Origin: Lotus japonicus
Taxonomy: Eukaryota > Streptophyta > Magnoliopsida > Fabales > Fabaceae
NCBI RefSeq assembly: GCF_012489685.1
Contig: NC_080045.1
Location: 9,201,648-9,265,647 of the forward strand
Length of the DNA: 64,000 nt
Reading direction: 5' to 3'
Shown here: positions 46,301 through 57,295 of the stretch, in pieces
How the letters are laid out: the number at the start of each line of letters is the position of its first letter
How positions within the stretch are numbered: the first letter of the stretch is position 1
The notes under the pieces: generated by a model
Seen by the model: the letters and a program-made list of their open reading frames with translations, nothing else
What the model was told of the DNA's origin: nothing
Databases searched by the model: none
Position numbers and translations under genes: made by a program

Positions 46301-48848
46301 TTAAATGCTTATTAAGTGAGTGCTTATCACATGAGAGCCTATGCCAGAAACTTAATATAAGCTGATTTTCGTTAGCTTGTTAAAATAAGCTCAAAAGAGC
46401 TTATAGATAGGTCACAAGTTATTTTTATAAGCTTAAGTGCTTAACCAACAACAGCTTACATGTTTATATCATTTAAAAAAAACTACAATAAGATCCAGAC
46501 AAGCTCTTTCAAACACTGCCTTAGTGCAATAAAAACCCATATCAGGTTGCATCAAAATAAATAAAGGCAAAACCATGTGAGAAACACCAAGATCTTTATC
46601 TAGAAGCAGTAATACTGTCACACTCAATCAAAAGTACATTTCTCAATAGATGCATTATAATACTGAAAATATTTTACACCTAAAGTAGATACCCACTTAA
46701 TGTACTTCCTTTGGAATATATTGCTAAATATAATACGAAGCTAGAGGAATGCAATAAAAAGGAATCAGAAGCTATTATTATGCTGAACTTGTATTCATAG
46801 CATTTACCTTATTGTCTTGAAGAAATGCTGAAACATCTCTGAAATTAGGGCATCACATTCAAGATCCAGCATTACCACACATGACCTGACTTTTGCAACT
46901 GTGTCAAGAATCGAAGTCCTTTTTGCACATGACCGGCTTGAATCATCATATAGATTTTCAAATGAAGATACAATTAACCGGAAGACCGCCTGGAAGAAAA
47001 TGACATCAATAAAGCTTCACAAATATTATTTGTAAAGAACATGATAATTGATTAACTTATAGTAGAAAATGATAGCGCGTACCTTCATTTGGTCATCATC
47101 GTAAGGAGCATCAGGTGCAGTGATTCTTGTTATCTCACTGATGCACGAGGCAACTGCAACTTTGACATCAATATCTGAATGCCTTAAAAGTTTATCATCA
47201 ATTAATGCCTTCAATGATGGAGAGAGCGCATCTTGCATAGACTTGGGAGGTGATTGTTCTACCTTCAATAGGCAATTTTCAACTTGCTGCAGTTTCAAGG
47301 GTAAAGAAAGTAAGATCAAGCACAGGTAATTAATATTTTGGTCAATGTTCACCTATTACTCGTTCTTCAGACTATCTTAACTTATGTCAGAGGGGAATTC
47401 CTGAACAATTCAAACCCATGCTTTACTAAGAAAGAGTGACTAGATGAACAAGGAGAGTTAAATAATGCATTTCACAATACTTGTTAAAATTATATGCAGT
47501 ATCAACAACTTCAGAAAAATTAAAGTAAATACGAAGAGCACGTCAAAAAATATCAGACTCAACTTCTGAGACCTAGGAGTATTAGCTATTGAGAAGAAAC
47601 AGAATCCACAGACAACTTCAGTGAGAGGCATACAGGCAGTTATGTAAACATTAAAAACTTAATTTCAACAAAACTAGTATAATCTTCAATAGATATGAAT
47701 AGCATGCTGTATCATATGCAGTAGCTACTACTGGTTCATATTTTACAATATAATTCTGTTTTCCTTTTATATCAAGCAATTAATTCACAAAGTATACATC
47801 AACAATAGTCAGGGCAACATAAGCAAATATAATCTTAGATAGATATTCACCAAAGAAAATGTAATCTAGTGATAATTAACAGATACAACCATACCACGTT
47901 TTTGCATGTGACTAGATAAATTTGGCAGGACAAGTACACCTTATATTACTAAAAAACTATAATACAAAATATATATAGCAAACAACTAATTTCCAATCAT
48001 TTATATTTCCTTATTTTATTTTGGCTTAGGATAACTAGTTATCCTACACTTCGGTATTCTCCTCAGCTTCTCCTATTTTCTACCACAAACTCAGTTGCAT
48101 CTTAGAAAACTCAGCCAGTACACAGCTGTATCTTCAGTTTCGTGATCATTCTGAATGAACTCAAGAACATCATTCTGTTAAACGATTTCCAGTTCCTCTA
48201 GCACCATTTGTTTAAAAACCCTAGACTGTAGATGTTGGCAAAACAAAATAATTCGCGCGATTAATGTTGATGAGAACCAACACCAGCCAGCAAATTGCAG
48301 ATTTAATACTTTTATTACAAATTAAACCTCAGTAGTAACTTCATTCATGAAACAAGCAGTGGTGAAAGTAGCACACAACGCGCAAGCACACCGATACTCA
48401 TTAATATCCAAATCTCAAAACTAGCAGAATTCATTTCATTCAAAACTGAATTTTTGAAAGATCTGATTCACTCACTCACAATATCTTACACTTCATAATT
48501 GAGGATATAAACACAAATTACTTTCAATTTCACAACCAACAAAATCCAAACAGTTCATGACTTTTACTAATTGCAAATTAATCACAACAATTCAGTACAA
48601 AGCATAAACCATTCCAAAACATGACAATTAGGGCAAAACTAAAGTCAGCCACGGCATGCAATTCACACAAAATCGAATCACGAAACCCTCAACAACAACA
48701 TGCTACATACAGTGAAAACGCGAAATGGAGGGAGGAGAGTGCTTACATCGAGAAGACGAAGAAGGTCGTCGACGGAGGATGGAGGATTTGCGAGCTTGTT
48801 ACCAGCTTCTCGTAGCTGCTTTTCAAGCTCCTTATCGGTGGAAGCCAT
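40344..48848 (-). CDS. PDS5C: PDS5C-like sister-chromatid cohesion cofactor with Tudor domain
   Basis: Exons (complement): 48848-48747, 47286-47083, 46989-46808, 45854-45728, 45625-45428, 45268-44363, 44256-44152, 43797-43724, 42118-42067, 41827-41741, 41664-41618, 40991-40917, 40839-40344. All are GT/AG with matching phases, giving 884 codons, close to Arabidopsis PDS5C. Residues 1-270 are helical HEAT/ARM-type (HSDIDVKVAVASCISEITRI). Residues 270-605 are Lys/Ser/Glu-rich and probably disordered, with KKRGRKP AT-hook-like motifs. A Tudor domain spans about 612-670 (VGTRVKVWWPEDKEFYEGIV ... KVLYDDGDQETL). The basic, Ser-rich tail ends KKRGRN. PDS5 proteins regulate cohesin on chromatin. The short form lacks most of the long HEAT array of animal PDS5. 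Intact throughout. Confidence 0.93.
42886..43317. mobile_element. Probable solo LTR in PDS5C intron 8
   Basis: A 432-bp block begins TGTTAGAGACAGGG and ends CCAGTTCAAACA, the TG...CA form of an LTR, and is flanked by CTGAG (42881-42885) and GTGAG (43318-43322), a one-mismatch 5-bp duplication. Its composition differs from the surrounding intron, with a T-rich leader-like second half. No coding sequence or primer site was found. It lies between PDS5C exons 8 and 9. The call depends on the two termini and is moderate. Confidence 0.45.
46276..46523. repeat. Possible hAT-like MITE in PDS5C intron 3
   Basis: This intron stretch has a mirrored layout. It starts near ACACGTTTGGGTAAATAAGG and ends near AGCTCTTTCAAACACTGCC. 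The interior contains opposed AATAAGCT/AGCTTATT-type motifs (46359-46440). The CGTTTGG / CAAACACTG ends resemble dispersed repeats common in legume introns. No target duplication could be verified. Confidence 0.35.
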
Positions 48849-49063
48849 TGACGAGGAGTTTGGAGTGGTTCTTCGTTGTAGATCTTGCTGCGCGCTCTCA
48901 CTCCATCGAAACCCTAACCCTAAAACCCCTCCAATTGAAGTAGATTCAAACCAACACACACAGAAAACGAAAACGATAGCTAGGGTTTTTCAACTGTTTC
49001 TCGCGTTTGCGAAACAGAGAAACGGAGTAGCGAGAGAAAGTGAGAAACTCACAACAGAAAAAC

Positions 49064-49098
<35 letters not shown>

Positions 49099-49140
49099 AA
49101 GTGAGTGTGTTGTGTTTTGGGGAGATTGATTTTCGGCAAA
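48849..49140 (-). promoter_or_regulatory. PDS5C 5' leader with GA microsatellite
   Basis: Directly upstream of the ATG is a leader that on the minus strand contains CT-rich sequence. A pure dinucleotide (AG)15-like tract lies at 49066-49096 (CT on the coding strand). CT microsatellites in 5' leaders and core promoters are common in plant housekeeping genes. An upstream in-frame ATG at 48959 has no stop before the chosen start, but the chosen start (MASTDKELEKQL) matches the family N terminus. Confidence 0.5.
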
Positions 49141-49757
49141 ATCAATTAATATACTACGTGTGTGTATATATATATCATTTTTTTTAAGGGTTTGTTTTTT
49201 ATTTATTTTTATTTTTACTATTATTGTTGCAATTTTAATTTGGGTGCTTGTGAAAGGAGAATCCAGCTACGAGCGGCTCGGATCTCGCGGGTTTGTAAAT
49301 TTGAGTTAAATTTAACTTTTCGAATCCGCCTTTTGGATTTTCATGGGCCTGGGTCCACGTGGCTTTCGTCTTTATCATAGATATGGATCGTTTGATACTT
49401 TGATTCCTTTCTTACCCTTTTTGCTATTATTGAATGGTGTATTCTTCATGGTCATGTCTCGGATTTGGCGTCTCGTTTGATAGGGTGTCATGACTTAAGT
49501 TGAAGCAAAGGAGTTTCACATTTGACGTCTTGTGAGTATGTGAACTGGATAGGGGGTCATGTCGCCCTAGTCAAGGGGGGCTTATAGAAAACGGGGGAGA
49601 GACCCCTTAGATATTGAGTCGAGTTGTATGCGACTAGGTTGAACCCGAGATAAGACTTGTATAACGATTCTAAGGCCCATGATGTACTAGCTCTAGGATT
49701 AGGGTTTTCTTTTTGGCTAAGAAACAACTACATATACTCTAGATCTAATGATCCTTA

Positions 49758-50610
49758 GCTGCTTGAGATAAGAGAGAAACCCTAGCCGCTTGAGAGAGAG
49801 AGAGAGCGCTCCCAACAACACAGCCACCCCCCATTGGGGCTTCTCTCCTTTGGGAGGTTCCTCCTCCTTCATGGAGGTTTTTCTTCCATCTAGATAAGTG
49901 TTTCTCCCACAATAGGTGGGTTTTCTTCCACACCAGGTGGATTTTCTTCCACACCAGGTGGATTTTCTACCCATTTAGTGGGTTTGTCTTCCTTTAAAGT
50001 AGGATTTCTCCATTTTTGTGGCCACTTCGGTGGCTTCCACCCTCTGTCCCTGCCTCCGCCTCTACTCACCCTCGTCGTTGCCGCCTTGCCACTGCCGACG
50101 TTGCCTCCGTTACAATCCTTGCATCCACCCTCACCATCCTCGTCTCCCTCTTTCTTTTGGTTGTGTGTTGGTGCGGATCTGTTTCAGATCTGTAGATTTG
50201 CAGTTGTTCCTTTTTTCAGGATCTCAATGTTGTCGGATTGACTCCTCACACTACTGTTGGAGCCACGATCTAGGCTCCTCCCTTGATGATCGTTCAGAGT
50301 GTTGCAGCCCCGACAGAGTCGGTTGAGTTGTGAGAAGTGGAGTGGTTGATTAAAATGGAATATTAACACCGCCTAGAATGTCAGTTTGACGTTTGACCCA
50401 TTGGAGATTTTTTGAATTTTGGATCTTTGCAGGTGTTAGTTTGTTGATTGCTTGTGTCATATTGACTGTAAATGCTTTTATTTTAATGGTTTTATCTGTA
50501 ATGCATTGTAATTTCAGTCCTTCAGAGTAGTCTCACAGATGTAAGTGTCTCCTGTAAGTATCGCTAGGCATCCTTGAATTATCAATCTAAGATCCATTAG
50601 ACAAAAAAAA
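49758..50610 (+). mobile_element. Poly(A) retroposon, 853 bp, with 15-bp target duplication
   Basis: It is flanked by ATCTAATGATCCTTA (49743-49757) and ATCTAATGATCCCTA (50611-50625), identical at 14 of 15 positions. It starts with a GA-rich leader (49785-49806) and ends with an A tail at 50603-50610. This is the signature of LINE-machinery insertion. The interior has a C/T-rich leader-like half and a 3' half resembling a LINE 3' leader, but no polymerase. The open frame 49978-50241 (Leu/Pro/Ser-rich) has no recognisable domain. Likely a non-autonomous, internally deleted LINE or processed transcript. Confidence 0.75.
49880..49985. repeat. Minisatellite, ~21-22-bp units
   Basis: Tandem imperfect units of the form TTTTCTTCCACACCAGGTGGA repeat about five times inside the retroposon leader. 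Two central copies (near 49924-49965) are identical and the outer ones diverge (CCCACAATAGGTGGG, CCCATTTAGTGGG). Each unit has a small palindrome CCA..TGG. Confidence 0.65.
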
Positions 50611-50625
50611 ATCTAATGATCCCTA

Positions 50626-53240
50626 AATTCTTACGAAAAATTATTTTATGTCGAGAGATTTTTGAATGTGATATTCTTTTATTTTAAATTAAATTCATAA
50701 TGTTACTTTTATAGTACGTAATTAGACCACGAGAACCCTCTCTAACTTAATGAAATCGATATAAATTCTAACTAATTTAAGAAAGTATATCGAAAAAGGT
50801 GAATTAATACAACTTCTACTATATTATCCTAGCAATTGCTGCTATTATTATTTTATTATTTAAGATTCACTTACAAATATATTTTACCTATTTATCCAGA
50901 TGGTATTTTTTTTTTAAATTTAGATGGTATTTTTATTGCTTGGTAATAGTTATTTTATCAGCGTAGTATATAGAGTTAGTCAAAGTAATAAAAGATATCG
51001 ACCATAAGAATTGTGGATCTATCACTAGTTTTTGATTAACTTTATCACTTTTAAAACCATTAAAAAGGAGTTTTGTTGTTTGATTTCAAAAAACTAGAAA
51101 TAAACGGAAGCAAATGACGGATAGAAATCAATAAGAAAAGTATAATTGAAATGTAACTTCTTGAGTTCATGATAAGTCTCAAATAATCCCGTGTTTTACC
51201 TCACTTTTTACTTTCAAACGTCTTAGGCTCTTAGCTAAGCAAAGCACTTGACTATCTTAGTACCTAATCATATTTAATCAAAATCAAAATGAAGTGATCC
51301 TAGTTCAAGCCATAAGATTTACCCTAATGCCTAAGATGCAAAAACCTAACCAATTTGTTCCCCAAATCCTTATTCATAATCAATTCATTGATTGAGCGAG
51401 AAATAATATGGTAATTGCATCGACTCAAGTTTTAATTAAAACGGAAGAATAAATTCATAGGTAGAATTAAAAAGTCATAAACAAACTTAAACATTAAAAC
51501 ACAATTAAAATAACTAAATTCATCAACCCCTAGTACCGTAAAAGGTTTAGCCAAGCATAGCTGCAATGGAGAAAACAAGATGAGGAAGAAGAAGGAATCT
51601 CATAGCCAAGAGATTGGGAAGAGAATTCTCATCCTAGTAGAGCCTTCAAGCCTCCAAAAGTCACCCCCAGTGTGTTTCCTAATGTCTCTGGTCGAATATC
51701 CCCCCAAAAGATCCCAAAAAATATGTTTAAATCGCAGAACAAAGCTAATATTTCAGGCTCCCTCGCGCAGCTGCGCCCACATGGCAGAAACCTCACCCTT
51801 TACTGATACGTTGCTTGCAAAATTGATTGCTTTTACCTCCTTCCATAAAATGCCTTGTAAGGATTCATTCACCTTAGGATCACACTGAAATTTTGATATG
51901 TTATTCACAACAACTTGTCCTCAAGTGTAAATTCAAGTAGCTTGTCTTCAAGCACAGAAAAATCACCCCTAAATCAGATGCAAGTGTTCTTATAGTTCAC
52001 AAGATGAATGGAGAACGTCAAATTAATTAATGCAAATGCAAAGATAAGAAAGTTGGGGAGCTTCAGTAAGTGAGAGTGAAGAGCAACATATATGCTCAGA
52101 CAAGAGATTTCATAATAGTTTCTAATTTCCTCCCCATTCCTATACCATGCTCGTACGCGTACCATAAAAATTTAAATATATGTATTGGAGATAAAATATA
52201 GAAGATGGGGTGTCTTAAGCAAATGTCACATCCACAACGACTATATTTCCAACGGTCAAATCTTCAACAGGAAAAATGTTTGTAATTCCCCTTTCACACA
52301 AAAAAAATATAAATAGGGAAAGACCGATCATGTGTAAGAAAAATACACACCATGGATCATTATAAAAATGACTAAAGCTACAAGCCAGAGGTAGAATAGA
52401 GTAGAGAAAAATAAAAAATGGCACTGAAGTATCAAACACACTCTAGCTGTGGAAGAAAAGACTGAAGAAGAAGAAGAACAACAACAACAAGACAAGGGCG
52501 AAGATGAAGAAGAAGATCAAGAAGAACTCTGATGGAACATTCACCTCGATCACATCTGCTATAGATATAGAATGCAATGCAAAACATTGTGATATTCTGC
52601 TCCATTTATTTGTCTTATAAATACTCTTAAGTGTGCAACAACCGATAAAATTATAAGCACCTTAGACAAAGAGTATATGATCCAAACCAGATCTACAATC
52701 ACCTTAGAAGGCGAAACTCAAAGTAGATTCCACTTGTTCTAAGTTGAAAAGACTAGAGAGGATGGTTAAAGAATACTTGTTTGAGCCGGGAGAGGCTAGC
52801 TAAAGAATACCCATTTGAGCCTGGATAATCCAGCTAAAAAATACTTGTTGAGCACGGAGATGCTTGTTAAATAATATTCATTGAGTCTAGAGAGGTTCGT
52901 ACATGAATACTCATTTACCAGTTAAATAATACTTATTGAGTCTTGCTAATACTCAATGAGGAGAAGTCCTGTAAATACTCCCTGAAGGAGGAGTCTTGCT
53001 AATACTCATTAATAGTGAAAATATTGGCAGTTGGCTAAGAACGGGATGTAGCCTAGTTTGGGGTGAACTAGGACAAGTCTTTCCTTATCTTTATGCATTT
53101 TGTCTCCATACTTTCAAACTTTGCAACCAATCAAATTGACGATGCATGAAATGAACTTTTAAACAAACAATAATAGTTGTCAACCAACAAAAAAAAAATT
53201 CATAAACATAAATCAACCTCATTTTTACGTCTCTGACATT
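50626..53240. other. Gene-free interval with degenerate tandem motif
   Basis: No gene is supported. At 52750-52990 about seven degenerate repeats of AAATAATACTCATTGAG/GAGTCTNG-type sequence occur, roughly 35-45 bp apart. A GAA/AAC-rich tract lies at 52455-52530. The remainder is AT-rich. Confidence 0.4.
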
Positions 53241-53244
53241 AACT

Positions 53245-53530
53245 TCAGATTTCAGTCCCAACATTCCCTTTGATATTTTTTATGGGGATAACTTTCTTTC
53301 TAAACCTTGGAATATTGACGTAGAACTTCATATTCTTAGTGAATATGTTGTCCTGTTGCCTCTCCAATTGACTTGGACCCCGCACATCTAGAAACTTGAC
53401 CAAGTCAAACCAATGACATGTTTTATCCTTCTTCGTCGGTATGAAAACTTCCCTCACCCGCCCCAGTTTTGAAAGACCCTCTACATGACCCTCTCTCGTC
53501 GAAGTTATCCGAGAAGTGAGAGAAGAAAAA
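53245..53530 (-). pseudogene. LINE ORF1 RRM fragment (minus strand)
   Basis: Minus-strand reading gives REVFIPTKKDKTCHWFDLVKF, then FYVNIPRFRKK. This matches the ORF1 RRM of plant L1 elements, including the NIPRF motif also present at 3720-3735. The upstream part to about 53530 continues the RRM (SDNFDERE-like) after a frame slip. RNP1 aromatic positions are altered (CHWFDLVKF where GxRFGFVRF is usual). The rest of the LINE is absent. Confidence 0.7.
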
Positions 53531-53790
53531 TGACGTAACAGTTCTTATTTCATGTTTGTCTTCTTTCTTTCACACCCTCCCAACCTTCCTCCTCTCCTCC
53601 ATGGGTTGTAAATTATGTTTTGAGTGTCAACCGAACATTATACAATTAAAATTTCTTACACAATTTTGACATGATCGATTTAGCCAATTCATTACGAGTT
53701 CTTTGAAGAACTCGTGTTTTGCAAAGATCATATATAGTTTGCCATATTATAAATTGATGATCTATATATTAAATTCCATGCATTTTTTTT

Positions 53791-53983
53791 AGGGTTAAGG
53801 GTCATATTAATCTCTGTGTTTGTAAAAGTGTTTGATATTGGTCCCTTAGCCAAAAAATGATGATTAGTGGCGGTTTTTTTTCAGTTAGTGGCGGTTTATA
53901 ATACAATAACTGGCGGTTTTTTGACTGAGGGACCAAAATCAAACGTTTTTACAAACACAGGGACTAATATGACTCTTAACCCT
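53791..53983. mobile_element. 193-bp MITE with GGGTTAAG ends
   Basis: The outer ~56 bp on each side are inverted repeats: AGGGTTAAGGGTCATATTAA on the left and AGGGTTAAGAGTCATATTAG reading inward on the right, continuing through GTTTGTAAAA and TTGGTCCCT. Between them are three direct copies of AGTGGCGGTTT/ACTGGCGGTTT. The flanks are runs of 8-9 T, so any duplication is uninformative. The first bases match the ends of the 54695-56083 element, suggesting a shared transposase. Confidence 0.8.
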
Positions 53984-54541
53984 TTTTTTTTTATCGTGTT
54001 TGTGTTTGTGCTTGAGCTATTAATAAAAAAAAAATCATATACCTTATTATAGGAGGCTAGGGTCATTCAATACTATTGACCAACTAATAGTCCTCTTTAC
54101 TCTTCTTGTCATCTAGCAGTTTTCTTGTTATCTCTTGCCGCCAAATTGCAAAACTGGCAAGGAGAAAACTTACACATATGAGAGTTAGCAATTTATGTCA
54201 TGGTGTACTCACCATGCTTTCTGCTTGTCATCATTAATGTCATTCACACCTACAATTACTTGATAAGTGCTTGCGGTCATGCCAAATATAATCCTTTGTG
54301 ACGCAACACAGACATTGGCGTAAACAAGAAAATCATCTAGTCAATTAAGTGGCATGTGCACTCATTAATTTCATCGATATTTGAATAATTGTGTACATGC
54401 AACGTACGTACTAACTTCTAAGGCGGATTCAGGGGGAGATATTATCCTTGGAATCGTTTAGTTGGTCTTCTTCTAGCATTAATTCCTGGAAAGAGTTTCT
54501 AGCTAAGATTGATATATATGGAAAGAGTTTCTAGCTAAGAT

Positions 54542-54543
<2 letters not shown>

Positions 54544-54588
<45 letters not shown>
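54544..54588. repeat. (AT)n microsatellite
   Basis: An uninterrupted AT dinucleotide run of about 45 bp. A nearby 30-bp direct duplication (GGAAAGAGTTTCTAGCTAAGA near 54490 and 54520) precedes it. Confidence 0.9.
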
Positions 54589-54590
<2 letters not shown>

Positions 54591-54694
54591 CAACTTAATA
54601 TCATGACCTGAATGACTGTGTTCTAAGTTCTAACACATCTATCTCTCTAATCTCTAGGATTATCATATGATGTTTTTTTTAAGGAATTATCATA

Positions 54695-56083
54695 GGGTTA
54701 AACATCATATTAATCCCTGTCTTTGAGTCGCCGTCTGATCTAGGTCCCTCGCCGGAAAAATTATTGTAAATGGTCCTCGTCTTTAAAATTTTTTTAGAGC
54801 GAATCCTCACCGGAGGCCGGAGCTCCGGCGAGTGCTTAAATGGCATGCTGACCGGGATTAAAATGCTTACGTGGATTATAAAAATAAATTAAAAATTAAA
54901 ATAAATTACACATTAGAAAATTAATTAAAAAAATACAAAGCCTCATCATCCTTCATCATCAAATCAGCGTAAATCAAAAAAAAAAATAACCTTCATCATT
55001 CTTCATCATCTTATCATATTCATTCTTATTATTCTCAAACCAGAATAATCATTTTTATCTTTTCATTATCCTTTTTTTTTTTTCAACAGTATTTCAAACC
55101 CTCCTAGAAAATTCCTAGATTCTACATCAAACTCAGATCACCCTTACGCACTGCAACCCCATCTCATTCTTTAAACCCATATTCTTATAAAAAACCAGAT
55201 TGTCCAGGGGAAGAAGAAATGGAGAAAGGAAACCAAAAATCACAAACCAGATCTAGGAAATCCATCACCCATAACCCCTAAGAACCATAATCTCTCAGAT
55301 CTGCTGCTACCTTCCCTGGGCTTGAGATGGTTGTGGAGAAAGAAGTTGGTCCTTTGCCTCTCTTTTGTGTTATCTGGTCACCAAAGTGGCGATGGGTATG
55401 GTGGGTGGGGGTTCGAGTTCTGGGTTACGGTGGGTGGGGGTTATGGGTTTCGTGAGTGATGGGGGTTGCGATGGGTGTGGGTAAAGATTATGGGTTCATG
55501 GAGTTACGGTGGATGGAGATTGTGGGTTGCAGTCGCTGGGAGATGAAGATGACGATGTGGGGGTTGCAAATTGTCAAGTGAATACAAGTCATTCAAGGTC
55601 CTGGATTTCAATGCTCCTCCAAATAGAAAAAGAATTTACCATCATAAAGAGCTGCAACGTGATTGAATCTTGGAGAAGAAATTTTCTGGGAGATGAATTT
55701 TTTGGGGAAGAAGAATGACATGAGGTAGCAGAGATGCAGAAGATGAACCCTACTTTAATTGAGAATTGGGGTTAATTTGGGTTTGTTAATTAGATTAGGA
55801 TTAATTAATTTTTTGAACGTAGGATTAGTTAATTAATTTTGGTCAATTTTGGTCATTAATATGAGATGGAATTTATTTTTAGTTTTTAATTTATTTTAAT
55901 AATCCACGTAAGCATTTTAATCCCGGTCAGCATGCCATTTAAGCACTCGCCGGAGCTCCGGCCTCCGGCGAGGATTCACTCCAAAAAAAATTTAAATACG
56001 AGGACTATTTACAATAATTTTTCCGACGAAGGACCTAGATCAGACGACGACTTAAAGACAGAGACTAATATGATGCTTAACCC
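54695..56083. mobile_element. Mutator-like element with ~210-bp terminal repeats and captured DNA
   Basis: Inverted terminal repeats of about 210 bp (54695-54905 and 55880-56083) share GGGTTAA(A/G)CATCATATT, GTCTGATCTAGGTCC, CGGAAAAATTATTGTAAAT, CCGGAGCTCCGGCGAGTGC and ATGCTTACGTGGATTAT. The 10-bp direct repeat AATTATCATA (54685-54694 and 56084-56093) flanks it. Long terminal repeats with a 9-11-bp duplication define Mutator-like elements. The interior (54906-55879) has no transposase. It holds GC-richer, G-rich sequence at 55360-55560 that looks acquired, as in Pack-MULEs. The open frame 55509-55718 has no recognisable domain. Confidence 0.85.
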
Positions 56084-56093
56084 AATTATCATA

Positions 56094-57295
56094 TGATGTT
56101 CAATACTAGTAGAATACTAGAATTTTTAGGGGCCAAACCCAAAGGCCCACGCAACTTAGCCCGATAAGCCGCTATACGTATAGTCATGTCTCTTGGCCCC
56201 ACTCTCTTAGAATTGCTCCTTCGCCAGGTATCTTGGACAAGGGAAGCAACAACAATGTAACAACCTTACTTATAAGTTATGACACAGTGGCATGAATCGG
56301 GTCGGGACACTCATTTTTTATGGTGGTTAAAGTGAAAAACTTGAAAATAATAACAAAACATATTTCGTGACGATCTAAAACCGCCACAAAAATAAGTGTC
56401 GCACATTAGGTAGTGATTCACCAATTGTTTTTACTTATAATAAAAAGTCATCCAACACATCTAGTATGCACACCTATATGCACACTATCACAATTCTCTT
56501 ACCATACTTGACCTGTGATTGACTTCTCAGCGCTAGAGTCTTTTTTATTTATTTAGATCCTATGTAGCCTCTCCATTCTCTACAGTTAACAAATAGACAT
56601 GAAATTTTTAATACCATAAGTTATTTTTTATTTGGATCACTTTTAACCATCAATTACATAAAATCATAAACCAATGTCTATGATTGTGCTGCAAAGAGAT
56701 GCAGACAAATCATGTTGTAGAGGATCCAATTTTGCACATTTTCAAGTGACTGGTTAAAATTTCATTACTCGGGGCTTGGACTTCGCTCCATTAAAGCAAC
56801 CAAGAGGTAAGTCGTCGTGTAAGAATATCAAGTTTAAGTTAGAAGTTCCACATTAAAATAAATTGATAAATAATTTGTAAGTAAGAGGACCCTTAAGGGT
56901 CCTAATGTGAAAATTTTCTAGAGTTTTAAAGTATCTAATAGCCCAAAGAGTCGGTCCATACGAACAAACAAGACAAGAATCATCCGTTTATTATAAATCA
57001 ACTATTCCAAAAGTTTAAATTATTCCAAAAGTTTAAATTATTAGGTGAAGACACTTGATTCCGAGAATCAGAATTTATTCAAGTTTCGTATCCTATACAA
57101 ACAAACAGTTCTACCTTTTATTCATACAAACATACAATATAAGTCAAATCTGACAAAGATTATTTATATGCAATCAGAACTGTCAATGACTCGCTCCACT
57201 AGGCTAAACTGAAGCATGGGGAATTGGGAAGCACCTCCTCTTCCTTAATTAGTGATGACTATTGCTTTGAGTAACTTGCAATTTTATCAGGTATC
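56094..57295. other. Gene-free interval and 3' flank of GAPN
   Basis: No gene or clear repeat. The end near 57295 must include the 3' untranslated region of the GAPN gene. Nothing else was identified. Confidence 0.4.

Noticed and set aside
55509..55718. Open frame of 69 codons inside the Mutator-like element
   Set aside because: No domain, atypical composition, and it lies in transposon-captured DNA; kept only as part of the element.
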